Source: Bin87 sp034420475 (lineage in GTDB: Bacteria > Chloroflexota > Dehalococcoidia > Lucifugimonadales > UBA3495). Taken from it: DNA of 64,000 nt. The notes below the pieces were generated by a model. The model saw only the letters and a list, made by a program, of their open reading frames with translations, was not told the DNA's origin and ran no database searches. Below are positions 42,411 to 50,718 of this stretch, in pieces; the first letter of the stretch is position 1; each line of letters starts with the position of its first letter. The position numbers were made by a program, and so were the translations under genes. Location: contig DAOULH010000024.1 in the NCBI GenBank assembly GCA_034420475.1, positions 20,255-84,254 of the forward strand, read 5' to 3'.

Positions 42411-45206
42411 ATGTCCAGCGCCAACCAGATGTCCATGGAGATGACCTTCTCACCCAGCGGTGAGAAGGCTCCGCTGCTGCTGTTGATCGACGGACACGCG
42501 ATGGTCCATCGTTCGTTCCGGGCCATCAGCGCCAGCCGCAACCTCACCGTTTCGACCACCGGCGAGGATGTCACCGGCGTTTACGGGTTCGCCAGCGTTT
42601 TCATCCGCGCACTGAACGAGTGGCAGCCCAGCCACGTCGCCGTCGCTTTCGACACGCCGAGCCCGACCTTCCGCCACGAGCGCTTCCCGGAATACAAGGC
42701 CCAGCGTCCGCCGTCGCCGCCGGAACTGCGCGGCCAGTTCGACCGCGTGAAAGAGTTGATGGCGACGTTCTCCGTGCCGATTTACGAACTGCCCGGATTT
42801 GAGGCCGACGACATCATCGGCACCCTGTCCCGCCAGGCTGAGGCGGCTCACGTGCCCACCGTCATCCTCACTGGCGACCGCGATACTTTCCAGCTCATCT
42901 CCCCCCTGGTTCGCGTTGACCTCGCCAGCAGCGAGCGCGACCGTCGCATCGTGGATGAAGAGGAACTGGCGGCGAGATACGGTGGCCTGACCGCCGAACA
43001 GCAACCGGACTACAAAGCCCTGGTCGGCGACAAATCCGACAACATCCCCGGAGTGCCCGGCGTCGGGGACAAGACGGCCACCACGCTGTTGAGCAACTAC
43101 AGCACCCTGGAGGGCATCTACGAGCATCTGGACGATATAACCCAGAAACGGGTGCAGAACAACCTGGCGGCGAACCGGGACGAGGCGTTCGAATATCGCT
43201 TCTTGACCACCATCAAATGCGACGCCCCCACCAACCTGGACCTCGAAGCCTGCAAGTTCGGTGACTACGAGCGTTCCGAGGTGGTTGCCCTGATGACCAC
43301 GCTGGAGTTCCACAGCATCGTAGGACGGGTTCCCTCCCCCGACGCGCCCTGGGCCACCGCGGCGGAAACCGCCGCCCGGCCGTCGGCTCCGGCGTTTCCT
43401 GATGCCGAAGAACCGGCGGATTACGATTATCAGATCGTCAACACCCCGGACGAACTGGACGCGATGATCGCCGCTATCCGGGAGGTCGGCTCCTTCGCCT
43501 TTGACACCGAGGCCAGCAGCACCGATCCCATGGCGGCGGAGTTGGCCGGCCTGAGTTTCGCCATCGACGGCGGCCAGGCCTGGTACGTTCCGGTCGGCCA
43601 CCAAACCGGCCAGCAACTGCCCCTGGCCGAAGTCATGGCCGCGGTCCGGCCGCTTTTCACCGACACGGGCCTGAAACGGTCGGCGCACAACGCCAACTAC
43701 GACCTGACCCTCCTGAGCAATTACGGCGTGGACCCGTATCAGGTGGTGGACCACGACACCATGATCGCGGCACACCTGCTGGGCAACAACCGTCTGGGGT
43801 TGAAACCGCTGGCCCTGTCCATACTCGGTCGGGAGATGACCGAAATCACCGACCTGATCGGCAAGGGCGTCCGTCAAAAAACCTTCAACGAGGTTGAAAT
43901 CGCCGACGGCGCTCCCTATGCCGCGGCCGACGCGGACTGCACGCTGCGTTTGCGCCAGCATTTCGAGCCACCGTTGGAGACTCAAGGACTGAACGACCTG
44001 TTCGCTGACGTGGAACTGCCACTGGTGCCAGTGCTCGTCGAAATGCAGCGGGCCGGCGTCCGCCTGGACGCCGGCATCCTCCACGAGATGTCCCGCGACC
44101 TGCACGAACAGCTGGACCAGATCCAGGCGGAACTGTTCGAGTCCATCGGCCACAGTGTCAACATCAACTCCCCCAAGCAGCTCAGTGATCTGCTGTTTGG
44201 CGAGCTGGGCTTGCCCAAGTCGCGCCGCACCCGGTCCGGTTTTTCCACCGACGCCAATGCCCTGGAGGCGCTGAAGGGCCTGCATCCGGCGGTGGACAAG
44301 ATCCTCGACTACCGCCAGGTATCCAAGCTGAAGTCCACCTACGTTGACGCCCTGCCGGAGATGGTGAATACCAATACGGGACGGATCCACACGTCGTATC
44401 ACCAAACCGGATCGGCCACCGGCCGGGTCAGCAGCAGTGATCCCAACCTCCAGAACATCCCGGTGCGCACCGAATTGGGCCGCCAGGTCCGACGGGCCTT
44501 TGTGGCCGATTCCGGCTGCCAACTGCTGTCCGCGGACTATTCCCAGATCGAGCTGCGGGTGCTGGCCCACATGTCGCAAGACCCCTCGCTGCTGGAAGCC
44601 TTCCGCCGGGGCGAGGACATCCACGCCGCAACCGCGAGCCAGATGTTCGACGTGCCCATCAACGACGTGGACGCGGAACAACGCCGGATCGCCAAGGTGC
44701 TCAACTTTGGCGTGATTTACGGTTTGGGCCCCTACGGTATCTCGCAGCAAACCGGGTTCAGCCGGGAAGAAGGACGGCATTTCATCGACACCTACCTGGC
44801 CCGGTACCCGGGTATCAACGGCTACCTGGAATCCGTCAAGGAACGCACCCGCAGCGTGATGTACGCGGAAACGCTCCTGGGCCGTCGCCGCTACTTGCCG
44901 GACATCCAGTCCACCAACCACAACACCCGCGCCGCCGCCGAACGCATGGCGATCAACATGCCGATCCAGGGCACGGCGGCCGACATTATGAAAATCGCCA
45001 TGATCAACGTGCGCGCCCGCATGATCAACGAGCAGATGCGCTCCAGCATGATCTTGCAGGTGCACGACGAATTGGTGTTTGAAGTGCCGGACGACGAAAT
45101 GGGCGTGATGACCGAACTGGTTCTGGACGAGATGCCGGCCGCAATGGACCTAGACGTAACGCTCAAGGTGGACGTCAAGTCGGGCTACTCCTGGGGCGAC
45201 TTCTGA
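42411..45206 (+). CDS. polA: DNA polymerase I
   Basis: A 931-residue three-domain polymerase. The 5'-3' nuclease domain (about 20-310) has LLLIDGHAMVHRSFRA, GFEADDIIGTL and GDKSDNIPGVPGVG. The 3'-5' exonuclease domain keeps all the acidic residues (FDTEAS, HNANYDLTL, YAAADADCTL), so proofreading is likely active, unlike in Taq. In the polymerase domain, motif A is LLSADYSQIELRVLAHMS, motif B RRIAKVLNFGVIYGLGPYG and motif C LQVHDELVFEVP. An in-frame reading extends 59 codons upstream, but it runs through the MITE and promoter, so ATG 42411 is used. Confidence 0.95.
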   Translation: MSSANQMSMEMTFSPSGEKAPLLLLIDGHAMVHRSFRAISASRNLTVSTTGEDVTGVYGFASVFIRALNEWQPSHVAVAFDTPSPTFRHERFPEYKAQRPPSPPELRGQFDRVKELMATFSVPIYELPGFEADDIIGTLSRQAEAAHVPTVILTGDRDTFQLISPLVRVDLASSERDRRIVDEEELAARYGGLTAEQQPDYKALVGDKSDNIPGVPGVGDKTATTLLSNYSTLEGIYEHLDDITQKRVQNNLAANRDEAFEYRFLTTIKCDAPTNLDLEACKFGDYERSEVVALMTTLEFHSIVGRVPSPDAPWATAAETAARPSAPAFPDAEEPADYDYQIVNTPDELDAMIAAIREVGSFAFDTEASSTDPMAAELAGLSFAIDGGQAWYVPVGHQTGQQLPLAEVMAAVRPLFTDTGLKRSAHNANYDLTLLSNYGVDPYQVVDHDTMIAAHLLGNNRLGLKPLALSILGREMTEITDLIGKGVRQKTFNEVEIADGAPYAAADADCTLRLRQHFEPPLETQGLNDLFADVELPLVPVLVEMQRAGVRLDAGILHEMSRDLHEQLDQIQAELFESIGHSVNINSPKQLSDLLFGELGLPKSRRTRSGFSTDANALEALKGLHPAVDKILDYRQVSKLKSTYVDALPEMVNTNTGRIHTSYHQTGSATGRVSSSDPNLQNIPVRTELGRQVRRAFVADSGCQLLSADYSQIELRVLAHMSQDPSLLEAFRRGEDIHAATASQMFDVPINDVDAEQRRIAKVLNFGVIYGLGPYGISQQTGFSREEGRHFIDTYLARYPGINGYLESVKERTRSVMYAETLLGRRRYLPDIQSTNHNTRAAAERMAINMPIQGTAADIMKIAMINVRARMINEQMRSSMILQVHDELVFEVPDDEMGVMTELVLDEMPAAMDLDVTLKVDVKSGYSWGDF

Positions 45207-45229
45207 TTGAAGCTTCGGCCCGTAGAATC

Positions 45230-45335
45230 GTCAGAATCAGGATTTACAGGATTCAGGGATTAGCAGGATTGGGTTGGTTGACGCTTTCGCGGCAGCATCC
45301 TGGAAATCCGCTAATCCCGTAAATCCTGATTCTGA
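45230..45335. repeat. Palindromic repeat with GTCAGAATCAGGATTTAC ends, after polA
   Basis: Outer arms 45230-45249 and about 45317-45335 are inverted copies (CAGGATTTAC versus GTAAATCCTG). The element lies 24 bp after the polA stop and could fold as a terminator. A diverged half copy lies near 15201-15228. Confidence 0.7.
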
Positions 45336-45389
45336 CAAACCCACCGAGAACGGCAAAATTCCGCAACCCATTTGGGAGGCTTAATCCCC

Positions 45390-46268
45390 GTGGAACTGCT
45401 CCGCAGCATCGTTTTCGTTCCTGGCAACCGTTCCAACATGCTGGAGCGCGCGCTGGGCTTCGGCGCCGACATTGTCATGGTGGACCTTGAGGACTCCGTC
45501 CCGCCCGGCGAAAAGGCCGTAGCGTGCGAACTGGCAACGGAATGGGTCCCTCGTCTCGCCGCGGCCGGCAAACGGGTGATGGTGCGGGTCAACGCCCTGG
45601 ACACCGGATTGGCCTCCGGCGAATTGTCCGCGGTGGTATGCCCGGATTTGGCCGGCATCAGCATCGGCAAGGGCAACACGGCCTGGGAGATGCAGCAAGT
45701 TGACCAACTGCTCGCGCCTCTGGAGACGAAAGCCGGTGTGGAGCCGGGCAGCATCAAGGTGATCCCCTGGATCGAGACCGCCATGGCCATCGTCCACGTT
45801 TACGAGATGGCCCGGGCTTCCCAACGGATTGCGGGGATCGCGTTCGGAGCCGAAGACTACACCAACGACATGGGCGTTACCCGCAGCGACTTCGGGGAGG
45901 AATGCTATTTCGCGCGGTCGTCGGTGGCCGTGGCAGCCCGGGCCGCTGGGGTAGCCGGGCTGGACGGCCCCTTCGTGGGATTCCGCGACCCGGAGGGCCT
46001 GAGAACCGACGCCGGCGCGGCCCGCCGCATGGGGTACACCGGCAAGTTCGCCATCCATCCCGCGCAGATCGACGTCATCAACGAGACGTTTTCGCCCGAC
46101 CCTGAAGACGTGGCCTACGCGCGCCGGGTGGTCGCAGCCTGGGATGAAGCGGAAGCGGCCGGACGGGGTTCGCTTTCAATCGACGGGCGGATGGTGGACG
46201 TGCCGGTGGTGAAACGGGCGCAGAATCTGCTGGCTCAAGCCGAGGCCATCGCGGCCATGTCCAATTGA
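45390..46268 (+). CDS. HpcH/HpaI-family CoA ester lyase (CitE-like)
   Basis: A 292-residue TIM barrel. It opens LLRSIVFVPGNRSNMLERALGFGADIVMVDLEDSVPPGEK, with the metal and CoA-binding segments of CitE/malyl-CoA lyase-like enzymes. VIPWIETAMAIVHVYEMARAS holds the metal-binding glutamate, and GIAFGAEDYTNDMGV the aspartate. The likely reaction is cleavage or thioester hydrolysis of a malyl-, citramalyl- or similar CoA ester. The GTG at 45390 is preferred because GGGAGG lies 10 bases upstream. A MITE follows directly after the stop. Confidence 0.85.
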   Translation: MELLRSIVFVPGNRSNMLERALGFGADIVMVDLEDSVPPGEKAVACELATEWVPRLAAAGKRVMVRVNALDTGLASGELSAVVCPDLAGISIGKGNTAWEMQQVDQLLAPLETKAGVEPGSIKVIPWIETAMAIVHVYEMARASQRIAGIAFGAEDYTNDMGVTRSDFGEECYFARSSVAVAARAAGVAGLDGPFVGFRDPEGLRTDAGAARRMGYTGKFAIHPAQIDVINETFSPDPEDVAYARRVVAAWDEAEAAGRGSLSIDGRMVDVPVVKRAQNLLAQAEAIAAMSN

Positions 46269-46269
46269 T

Positions 46270-46429
46270 GTAACCGTTCAGAATTCATGATGTTGTCATT
46301 GCGAAGCGCTTGCGCCGTGGCAATCTCGACGCCGTAGCAGCAACTTCTGCCCTGAAGAACCCACTTGCGCCAACGAGATTGCCGCGCTCCGCTCGCAATG
46401 ACACTTTCCTCTCCACTCTGAACGGTTAC
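46270..46429. repeat. MITE-like palindromic repeat, type 2 (copy b)
   Basis: A 160-bp element bounded by GTAACCGTTCAGA and TCTGAACGGTTAC, perfect 13-bp inverted ends. Its core arms match copy a at 14862-15016. It begins 2 bp after the lyase stop codon. Confidence 0.82.
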
Positions 46430-46470
46430 CAATTGTTCAAACAGAACGCTTCTCTCCCCTTGCCATTCTG

Positions 46471-46845
46471 ATGTCCCCAGACCGCATCATCCTGACCGGC
46501 CTCCAGTTCTATGGATTCCACGGGGTCAATCCCGAAGAGCGCAGCCTCGGGCAGCCATTCGTCGTGGACCTCGAGGCGGAGTTGGATCTCAGCGCCCCGG
46601 CGGCCTCCGACCGTTTGGATGACACGGTGAGTTACACGCAGTTGTACCGGGCGGTTAAAGCAGTGATGGAAGGCGAGCCCCGCAACCTGCTGGAATCTGC
46701 CGCCGGCGCCATCGCCGGCAGGGTCCTCGAACAGCACCCACAAATCGGCGCGGTGCGCGTTCGAGTCCAGAAGCCACGCCCGCCCATCCGAGGCTCGGTC
46801 ATCGGCGCTGCGGCGGTGGAAATCTACCGTTCGCGCGCCCCTTGA
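46471..46845 (+). CDS. folB: Dihydroneopterin aldolase
   Basis: A 124-residue folate-pathway enzyme that cleaves dihydroneopterin to hydroxymethyl-dihydropterin and glycolaldehyde. Family marks are IILTGLQFYGFHGVNPEERSLGQPFVVDLEAELDL, DTVSYTQLYRAVKAV, NLLESAAGAIAGRVL and the lysine in VRVQKPRPPIRG. No good ribosome site is seen before the ATG. It starts 41 bp after a MITE and precedes the nitroreductase gene by 34 bp. Confidence 0.92.
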   Translation: MSPDRIILTGLQFYGFHGVNPEERSLGQPFVVDLEAELDLSAPAASDRLDDTVSYTQLYRAVKAVMEGEPRNLLESAAGAIAGRVLEQHPQIGAVRVRVQKPRPPIRGSVIGAAAVEIYRSRAP

Positions 46846-46879
46846 CCGGCCGGACGCGACCCTAACAGGACAGCAAAAC

Positions 46880-48514
46880 ATGGTTACCAACCAAACATCC
46901 GACGGCGCCAGCGTGGCAGCCTCGTTCAACAACGCGACCAAGCTCCAGTACATCAACCTGAGCAACAAGCCGCCGTTGTACAAAGTCTATCCCGACCTGC
47001 GCGCCATACCTTTGCCCGACGTGGCCACGACGTCCGGCCTGGAAATGTCCACCCTGCGCGCGATTCGCGGAGCCGGCCGGACCGCTGAGGCGGAAAGCCC
47101 GCCGACGCTGCAAACGCTGGCCGAGTTGCTTTACCACGCGGCCGCCGTGATCCGGCGCCGAACGCTGCGGGACGGAGAGGTGCATTATCGCGCGGCGGCG
47201 TCCGCCGGCGCCCTGTATCCAACCGAGATCTACGTAGTCTGCGGAGACCTGGACGGCTTGCGGGCCGGGGTGTACCACTTCAACCCGCTGGACTTCACCC
47301 TGGCGCGCCTGCGCAACGGCGACCTGCGGCGGTGGGTCGCCGCGGCCGCCCAGGACCATGCCGCCTACCCGGCGACCCTGGTGTTCACCACCGTGTTCTG
47401 GAGGAGCGCCTGGAAATACCGGGAGCGGGGCTACCGCTATTGCTACTGGGATCTGGGCACCATTGCCGCCAATCTGACGGCGGCCGGAAACGCTGCCAAT
47501 ACCTCGGTTGGCCTGAAATTTGGATTCGTGGACCGCTCGCTCACCGGGTTCATCGGGATTGACGGGATCGAGGAAGCGCCGTCCCTGCTGGCAACTGTCG
47601 GCAAGCCGGACGGCGTGTTGAACCCCGGTTCGGGGGACGTACCGGGAATGTTGCCCCAGGAAAGCAACGAGCTCACGGCCGGCGCCTTGGAATATCCGTT
47701 GTCGCGCGAAATTCACCTGGCTTCCTGGCTCCGCGCCGGAGAGGACGTAGCAGCCTGGAACGAACCCGGCGACGAAGGCCGCGGCAGCGACCGGGAAGAG
47801 CTCGACGGCACCGGAGGGAGTTTCCGGCCGTTGCGTTCCGGGGCCGACGGCAGCTTCGACGGTGACCTGGATCTCGCCTCGCGCCCCGCGCAACCTCTGG
47901 GCGATTGCATCCGTTCCCGGGGTTCCACGCGGCGCTTTGCCACCGAACCGATCTCGTGGGAGGATTTCCGCTCCATCATTGACGCCGCCGGAAATCCGAT
48001 TCACGCTCCGCATCTGTCCGATGGGTTCTCGCCATACCTGAGCGTTTATCTGATCGTCAACGCGGTCACCGGCCTCGCCTCCGGAGCCTACTATTACAAC
48101 CGTTTCTACAACGGTCTCCGGCTGCTCAAGGAAGGCGATTTCCGGGAAACGGCCGGGCACCTGGGTTTCGAGCAGGCGCTTCCGGCCGACGCCGCGGCCG
48201 TAGCGTTCATCACCGCCGACCTGTCGTTGATCGAACGGGAATTCGGGCCGCGAGGATACCGGATGGCACAGACGGTGGCCGGGATCATTGGCGGCCGCAT
48301 CTATCTCGCATCCCACGCCCTGGGGCTGGGAGCCACCGGCCTCACCTTCTTCGACGATGCCGTCGTTGAATTTTTCGGGCCGCATTCCGCCGGCCAGGAA
48401 GCGGTGTTCGTGGTGCCCATGGGCGTTCCCCACCAGGACAACCGTGTGCGTCCCTTCCGGTCAAGGTTGGCGGTGAGCCTGGATGCCCGCGCGCGCGGAG
48501 CCGGGCAATCCTGA
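46880..48514 (+). CDS. SagB/ThcOx-type protein with two nitroreductase domains
   Basis: A 544-residue protein with two copies of the SagB-type flavin oxidoreductase fold. The first (about 60-250) has RRRTLRDGEVHYRAAASAGALYPTEIYVV and YRERGYRYCYWDLGTIAANL. The second (about 335-535) has SRGSTRRFATEPISWEDFRSIIDAAG, LIEREFGPRGYRMAQTVAGIIGGRIYLASHALGLGATGLTFFDD. SagB enzymes oxidise azolines in RiPP synthesis, but no cyclodehydratase or precursor gene was seen nearby, so a stand-alone flavin enzyme is more likely. Probably cotranscribed with folB. Confidence 0.82.
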   Translation: MVTNQTSDGASVAASFNNATKLQYINLSNKPPLYKVYPDLRAIPLPDVATTSGLEMSTLRAIRGAGRTAEAESPPTLQTLAELLYHAAAVIRRRTLRDGEVHYRAAASAGALYPTEIYVVCGDLDGLRAGVYHFNPLDFTLARLRNGDLRRWVAAAAQDHAAYPATLVFTTVFWRSAWKYRERGYRYCYWDLGTIAANLTAAGNAANTSVGLKFGFVDRSLTGFIGIDGIEEAPSLLATVGKPDGVLNPGSGDVPGMLPQESNELTAGALEYPLSREIHLASWLRAGEDVAAWNEPGDEGRGSDREELDGTGGSFRPLRSGADGSFDGDLDLASRPAQPLGDCIRSRGSTRRFATEPISWEDFRSIIDAAGNPIHAPHLSDGFSPYLSVYLIVNAVTGLASGAYYYNRFYNGLRLLKEGDFRETAGHLGFEQALPADAAAVAFITADLSLIEREFGPRGYRMAQTVAGIIGGRIYLASHALGLGATGLTFFDDAVVEFFGPHSAGQEAVFVVPMGVPHQDNRVRPFRSRLAVSLDARARGAGQS

Positions 48515-48518
48515 TCTC

Positions 48519-48680
48519 CCGTAACTGCTCAGGCTTGCCGGGAAATATCATCGCGAGCGCAGCGCGGCAATCTCGTTAGCATAGGGGGAGTCCTTTAGAG
48601 CAGACGTTGCCGCCACGGCGTCGAGGTTGCCACGGCGGCGGCGTCTCGCAATGACAACCTCCTGGTTTCTGAACAGTTAC
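48519..48680. repeat. MITE-like palindromic repeat, type 2 (copy c, diverged)
   Basis: A 162-bp element with ends GTAACTGCTCAG and TTCTGAACAGTTAC and arms CATCGCGAGCGCAGCGCGGCAATC and TCTCGCAATGAC. It fills the gap between the convergent nitroreductase and TPR genes. Confidence 0.75.
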
Positions 48681-48706
48681 GATCTCCCCGCGCGGCTCGC
48701 AAATCG

Positions 48707-49660
48707 CTACTCCCACTCCTCCTCGTCGTCCGCAGGCGGGGCCACCGGCGACCAGGATGCAGTATCGTCGTCGGTGTCCAGCATTGGAACGTCGTCGACT
48801 CCTATCGACTCGACCGGTGTCTCGTCAGGCATGTCCATTACCGCGGTTTCAGCCGGGTCTATGGCATCGTCAGGATCCATCGCCTCCACCGGAGCCGGGT
48901 CCGTATCTTCATTCGGCGCCGGCGTGAACTCGTCAGGTTCAGCCGCCGGCTCAGACCGATGCGGTTCGATCACCTGGGCCGGAAACGACACCACGTGGCG
49001 CAGGGCCGGCGCCTGACCGGTTTCGCGGAGGATCACTGACAGACCGCCCGGTTCGATCCCAACCACCGCCGCATCGTACTGGTTCCCCCCGGCCATCAGC
49101 TTGTTCACCCGCCGCCCCAAACGGCGTTGCAGCGCTCCCAGGTATTGCCCGTCCGGGGCATTGACGATTATCCCGTCGTTCTGAGCGTGCAACACGACCA
49201 CGTCGCCGGCGCTGACGGGCGCATTCTCCGGCGGAACCGCGGGTCGGCACAGGACGGTGGTGCACGACTTGCCGCTTTCCGCGATGAACATGTCGGGAGA
49301 TTTCCCCGCTACCGCAGGTTGTGAGCGGACTTCCCCGGACCGGCTTTGGAGCTGGTCCAGTCGGGCCAGATTCTTGCGTGCGATGACGTTGGAGGGCGCG
49401 CGCAGTCGCAGCTGCTCCAGGGTCTCACGGGCCTCGGGGTAGTTGCCAAGCTCCATCAGGGCTTTCGCCAACCGATTGGACGCTTCGCAGTCAGTGGGAC
49501 AGATGTCCAGGATCTGGCGGTTTGCCGCGGCGGCCTGTTCCCATTCGCCGTTCAGCGCGCACCGGATCGCTTGTTTGCCCAACTGGGCCTTGGCCCGGCT
49601 CCCCGTGGTATCGGTGGCCGGCGCACGATGTTGCGAGTGTGGCACGTTATTCACCATCAT
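48707..49660 (-). CDS. TPR protein with a central beta domain and acidic tail
   Basis: A 317-residue protein of unknown function. Residues about 25-110 are two tetratricopeptide-like repeats (GEWEQAAAANRQILDICPTDCEASNRLAKALMELGNYPEARETLEQL). Residues 145-235 look like a compact beta domain (VSAGDVVVLHAQNDGIIVNAPDGQYLGALQRRLGRRVNKLMAGGNQYDAAVVGIEPGGLSVILRE). The last 80 residues are very acidic (MDPDDAIDPAETAVMDMPDE...DDEEEWE). No signal peptide is seen. GGAGG precedes two adjacent ATGs. A role as a scaffold or adaptor is a guess. Confidence 0.7.
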   Translation of the reverse strand: MMVNNVPHSQHRAPATDTTGSRAKAQLGKQAIRCALNGEWEQAAAANRQILDICPTDCEASNRLAKALMELGNYPEARETLEQLRLRAPSNVIARKNLARLDQLQSRSGEVRSQPAVAGKSPDMFIAESGKSCTTVLCRPAVPPENAPVSAGDVVVLHAQNDGIIVNAPDGQYLGALQRRLGRRVNKLMAGGNQYDAAVVGIEPGGLSVILRETGQAPALRHVVSFPAQVIEPHRSEPAAEPDEFTPAPNEDTDPAPVEAMDPDDAIDPAETAVMDMPDETPVESIGVDDVPMLDTDDDTASWSPVAPPADDEEEWE

Positions 49661-49971
49661 TGACCTCCACCACCGACCGACTACCCTGCCAAAACACTAG
49701 TGAGGCCGGGTATAGCATTACACCCACCTGCGGCGTATGTTCAATCTATTGACCCTGCCGATTTTGGCGATTTGTCCGTTTCGCCGGATTGGCTCGCGCA
49801 TACCCGGTTTCGCTAGAATTGTCATTGCGAGCGCAGCGCGGCAATCTCGTCAGGGTGATAGACACCGCCGCGGGCACGAGATCGCCACGTCGTTGCGCTC
49901 CTCGCGATGACAAACTTGGGTACTTGTGAGTCCGAATTGGGCCTTGAACGCGCCGTTGCAATGCTCCGATT
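49661..49971. other. Intergenic region holding a type 1 MITE
   Basis: A 311-bp gap without a gene. Most of it is the type 1 repeat copy c. The remainder should carry the promoter of the TPR gene on the minus strand, but no convincing boxes were found. Confidence 0.6.
49799..49923. repeat. MITE-like palindromic repeat, type 1 (copy c)
   Basis: A 125-bp element with ends CATACCCGGTTT and AAACTTGGGTAC and core arms GTCATTGCGAGCGCAGCG and CTCCTCGCGATGAC. It lies downstream of the GT2 gene. Confidence 0.8.
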
Positions 49972-50697
49972 TCATTGTTCGTAGCGGCCGGCCAATGACC
50001 GGAAGCGGATGATGACCAGATCCCGTAAAGTGCGCCATCCATCGCGTATTGGCCGCACCTTGCTCTCGGACCGGTAATGCCAGTCAATCCCGACCTCGGC
50101 CACGCTGAATCCACGGCGGCGCGCTAGGAACAGGATTTCCGCGTCGAACGCGAAACCGTCCAGCGTCTGTAGTCCAAACAGCGTTTCGGCGGCGGCGGCC
50201 CGGAATACCTTGAACCCGCATTGCGTGTCGGCAATGCCCGGCGTGGCCAGCGCACGAGTCATGGCGTTGAAAACTCGTCCCATCAGCCAACGTCGCCGAG
50301 GTTCGCCGATGCGTCGGGCGCCGGGCGCCTCCCGCGAGCCGATAATGATGTCCAATGGCGGGGCGGCGCCGGGCAACAGGCGGTCCAACAAATCTATGGG
50401 CATGGAGAGGTCGGCGTCGCACAGGAAGCGATATTCACCACGAGCCGCCAGCATCCCGTTCTTAACCGCCCAGCCCTTGCCGCGATGTGGCAGGGGAAGC
50501 AGCTTGACGCGCTCGTCTTTTTGCCCGGCGCGAACCACGATGGCCGCGGTCGCGTCGTCACTCCCGTCGTCGGCTACAACGATCTCCCACGGGTACGCTT
50601 TCGTGGCGAGGTAGGCGCAAACGGTGTCCAGCGTCTCGGGAAGTCGACGTTCCTCGTTGTAGGCCGGAATGACGACGGAAAGGTAGCAATCGGACAT
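49972..50697 (-). CDS. Family 2 glycosyltransferase (dolichyl/polyprenyl-phosphate glucosyltransferase-like)
   Basis: A 241-residue GT-A enzyme. Seen are the N-terminal LSVVIPAYNEERRLPETLDTV, EIVVADDGSDDATAAIVV, the metal-binding FLCDADLSMPID near residue 90, and GFKVFRAAAAETLFGLQTLDGFAFDAEILFLARRRGF. The pattern resembles Alg5/DPG synthase-like transferases that load a sugar on a lipid phosphate. There is no membrane helix at the C-terminus. It starts 21 bp after lysC on the same strand. The ATG at 50697 is chosen; a GTG one codon earlier is possible. Confidence 0.85.
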   Translation of the reverse strand: MSDCYLSVVIPAYNEERRLPETLDTVCAYLATKAYPWEIVVADDGSDDATAAIVVRAGQKDERVKLLPLPHRGKGWAVKNGMLAARGEYRFLCDADLSMPIDLLDRLLPGAAPPLDIIIGSREAPGARRIGEPRRRWLMGRVFNAMTRALATPGIADTQCGFKVFRAAAAETLFGLQTLDGFAFDAEILFLARRRGFSVAEVGIDWHYRSESKVRPIRDGWRTLRDLVIIRFRSLAGRYEQ

Positions 50698-50718
50698 CAC
50701 CGCCCGGCCCGGGGCCGC

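Noticed and set aside
46880..48514. RiPP (azoline) biosynthetic cluster around the SagB-like gene
   Set aside because: No YcaO, precursor peptide, protease or exporter gene is adjacent.
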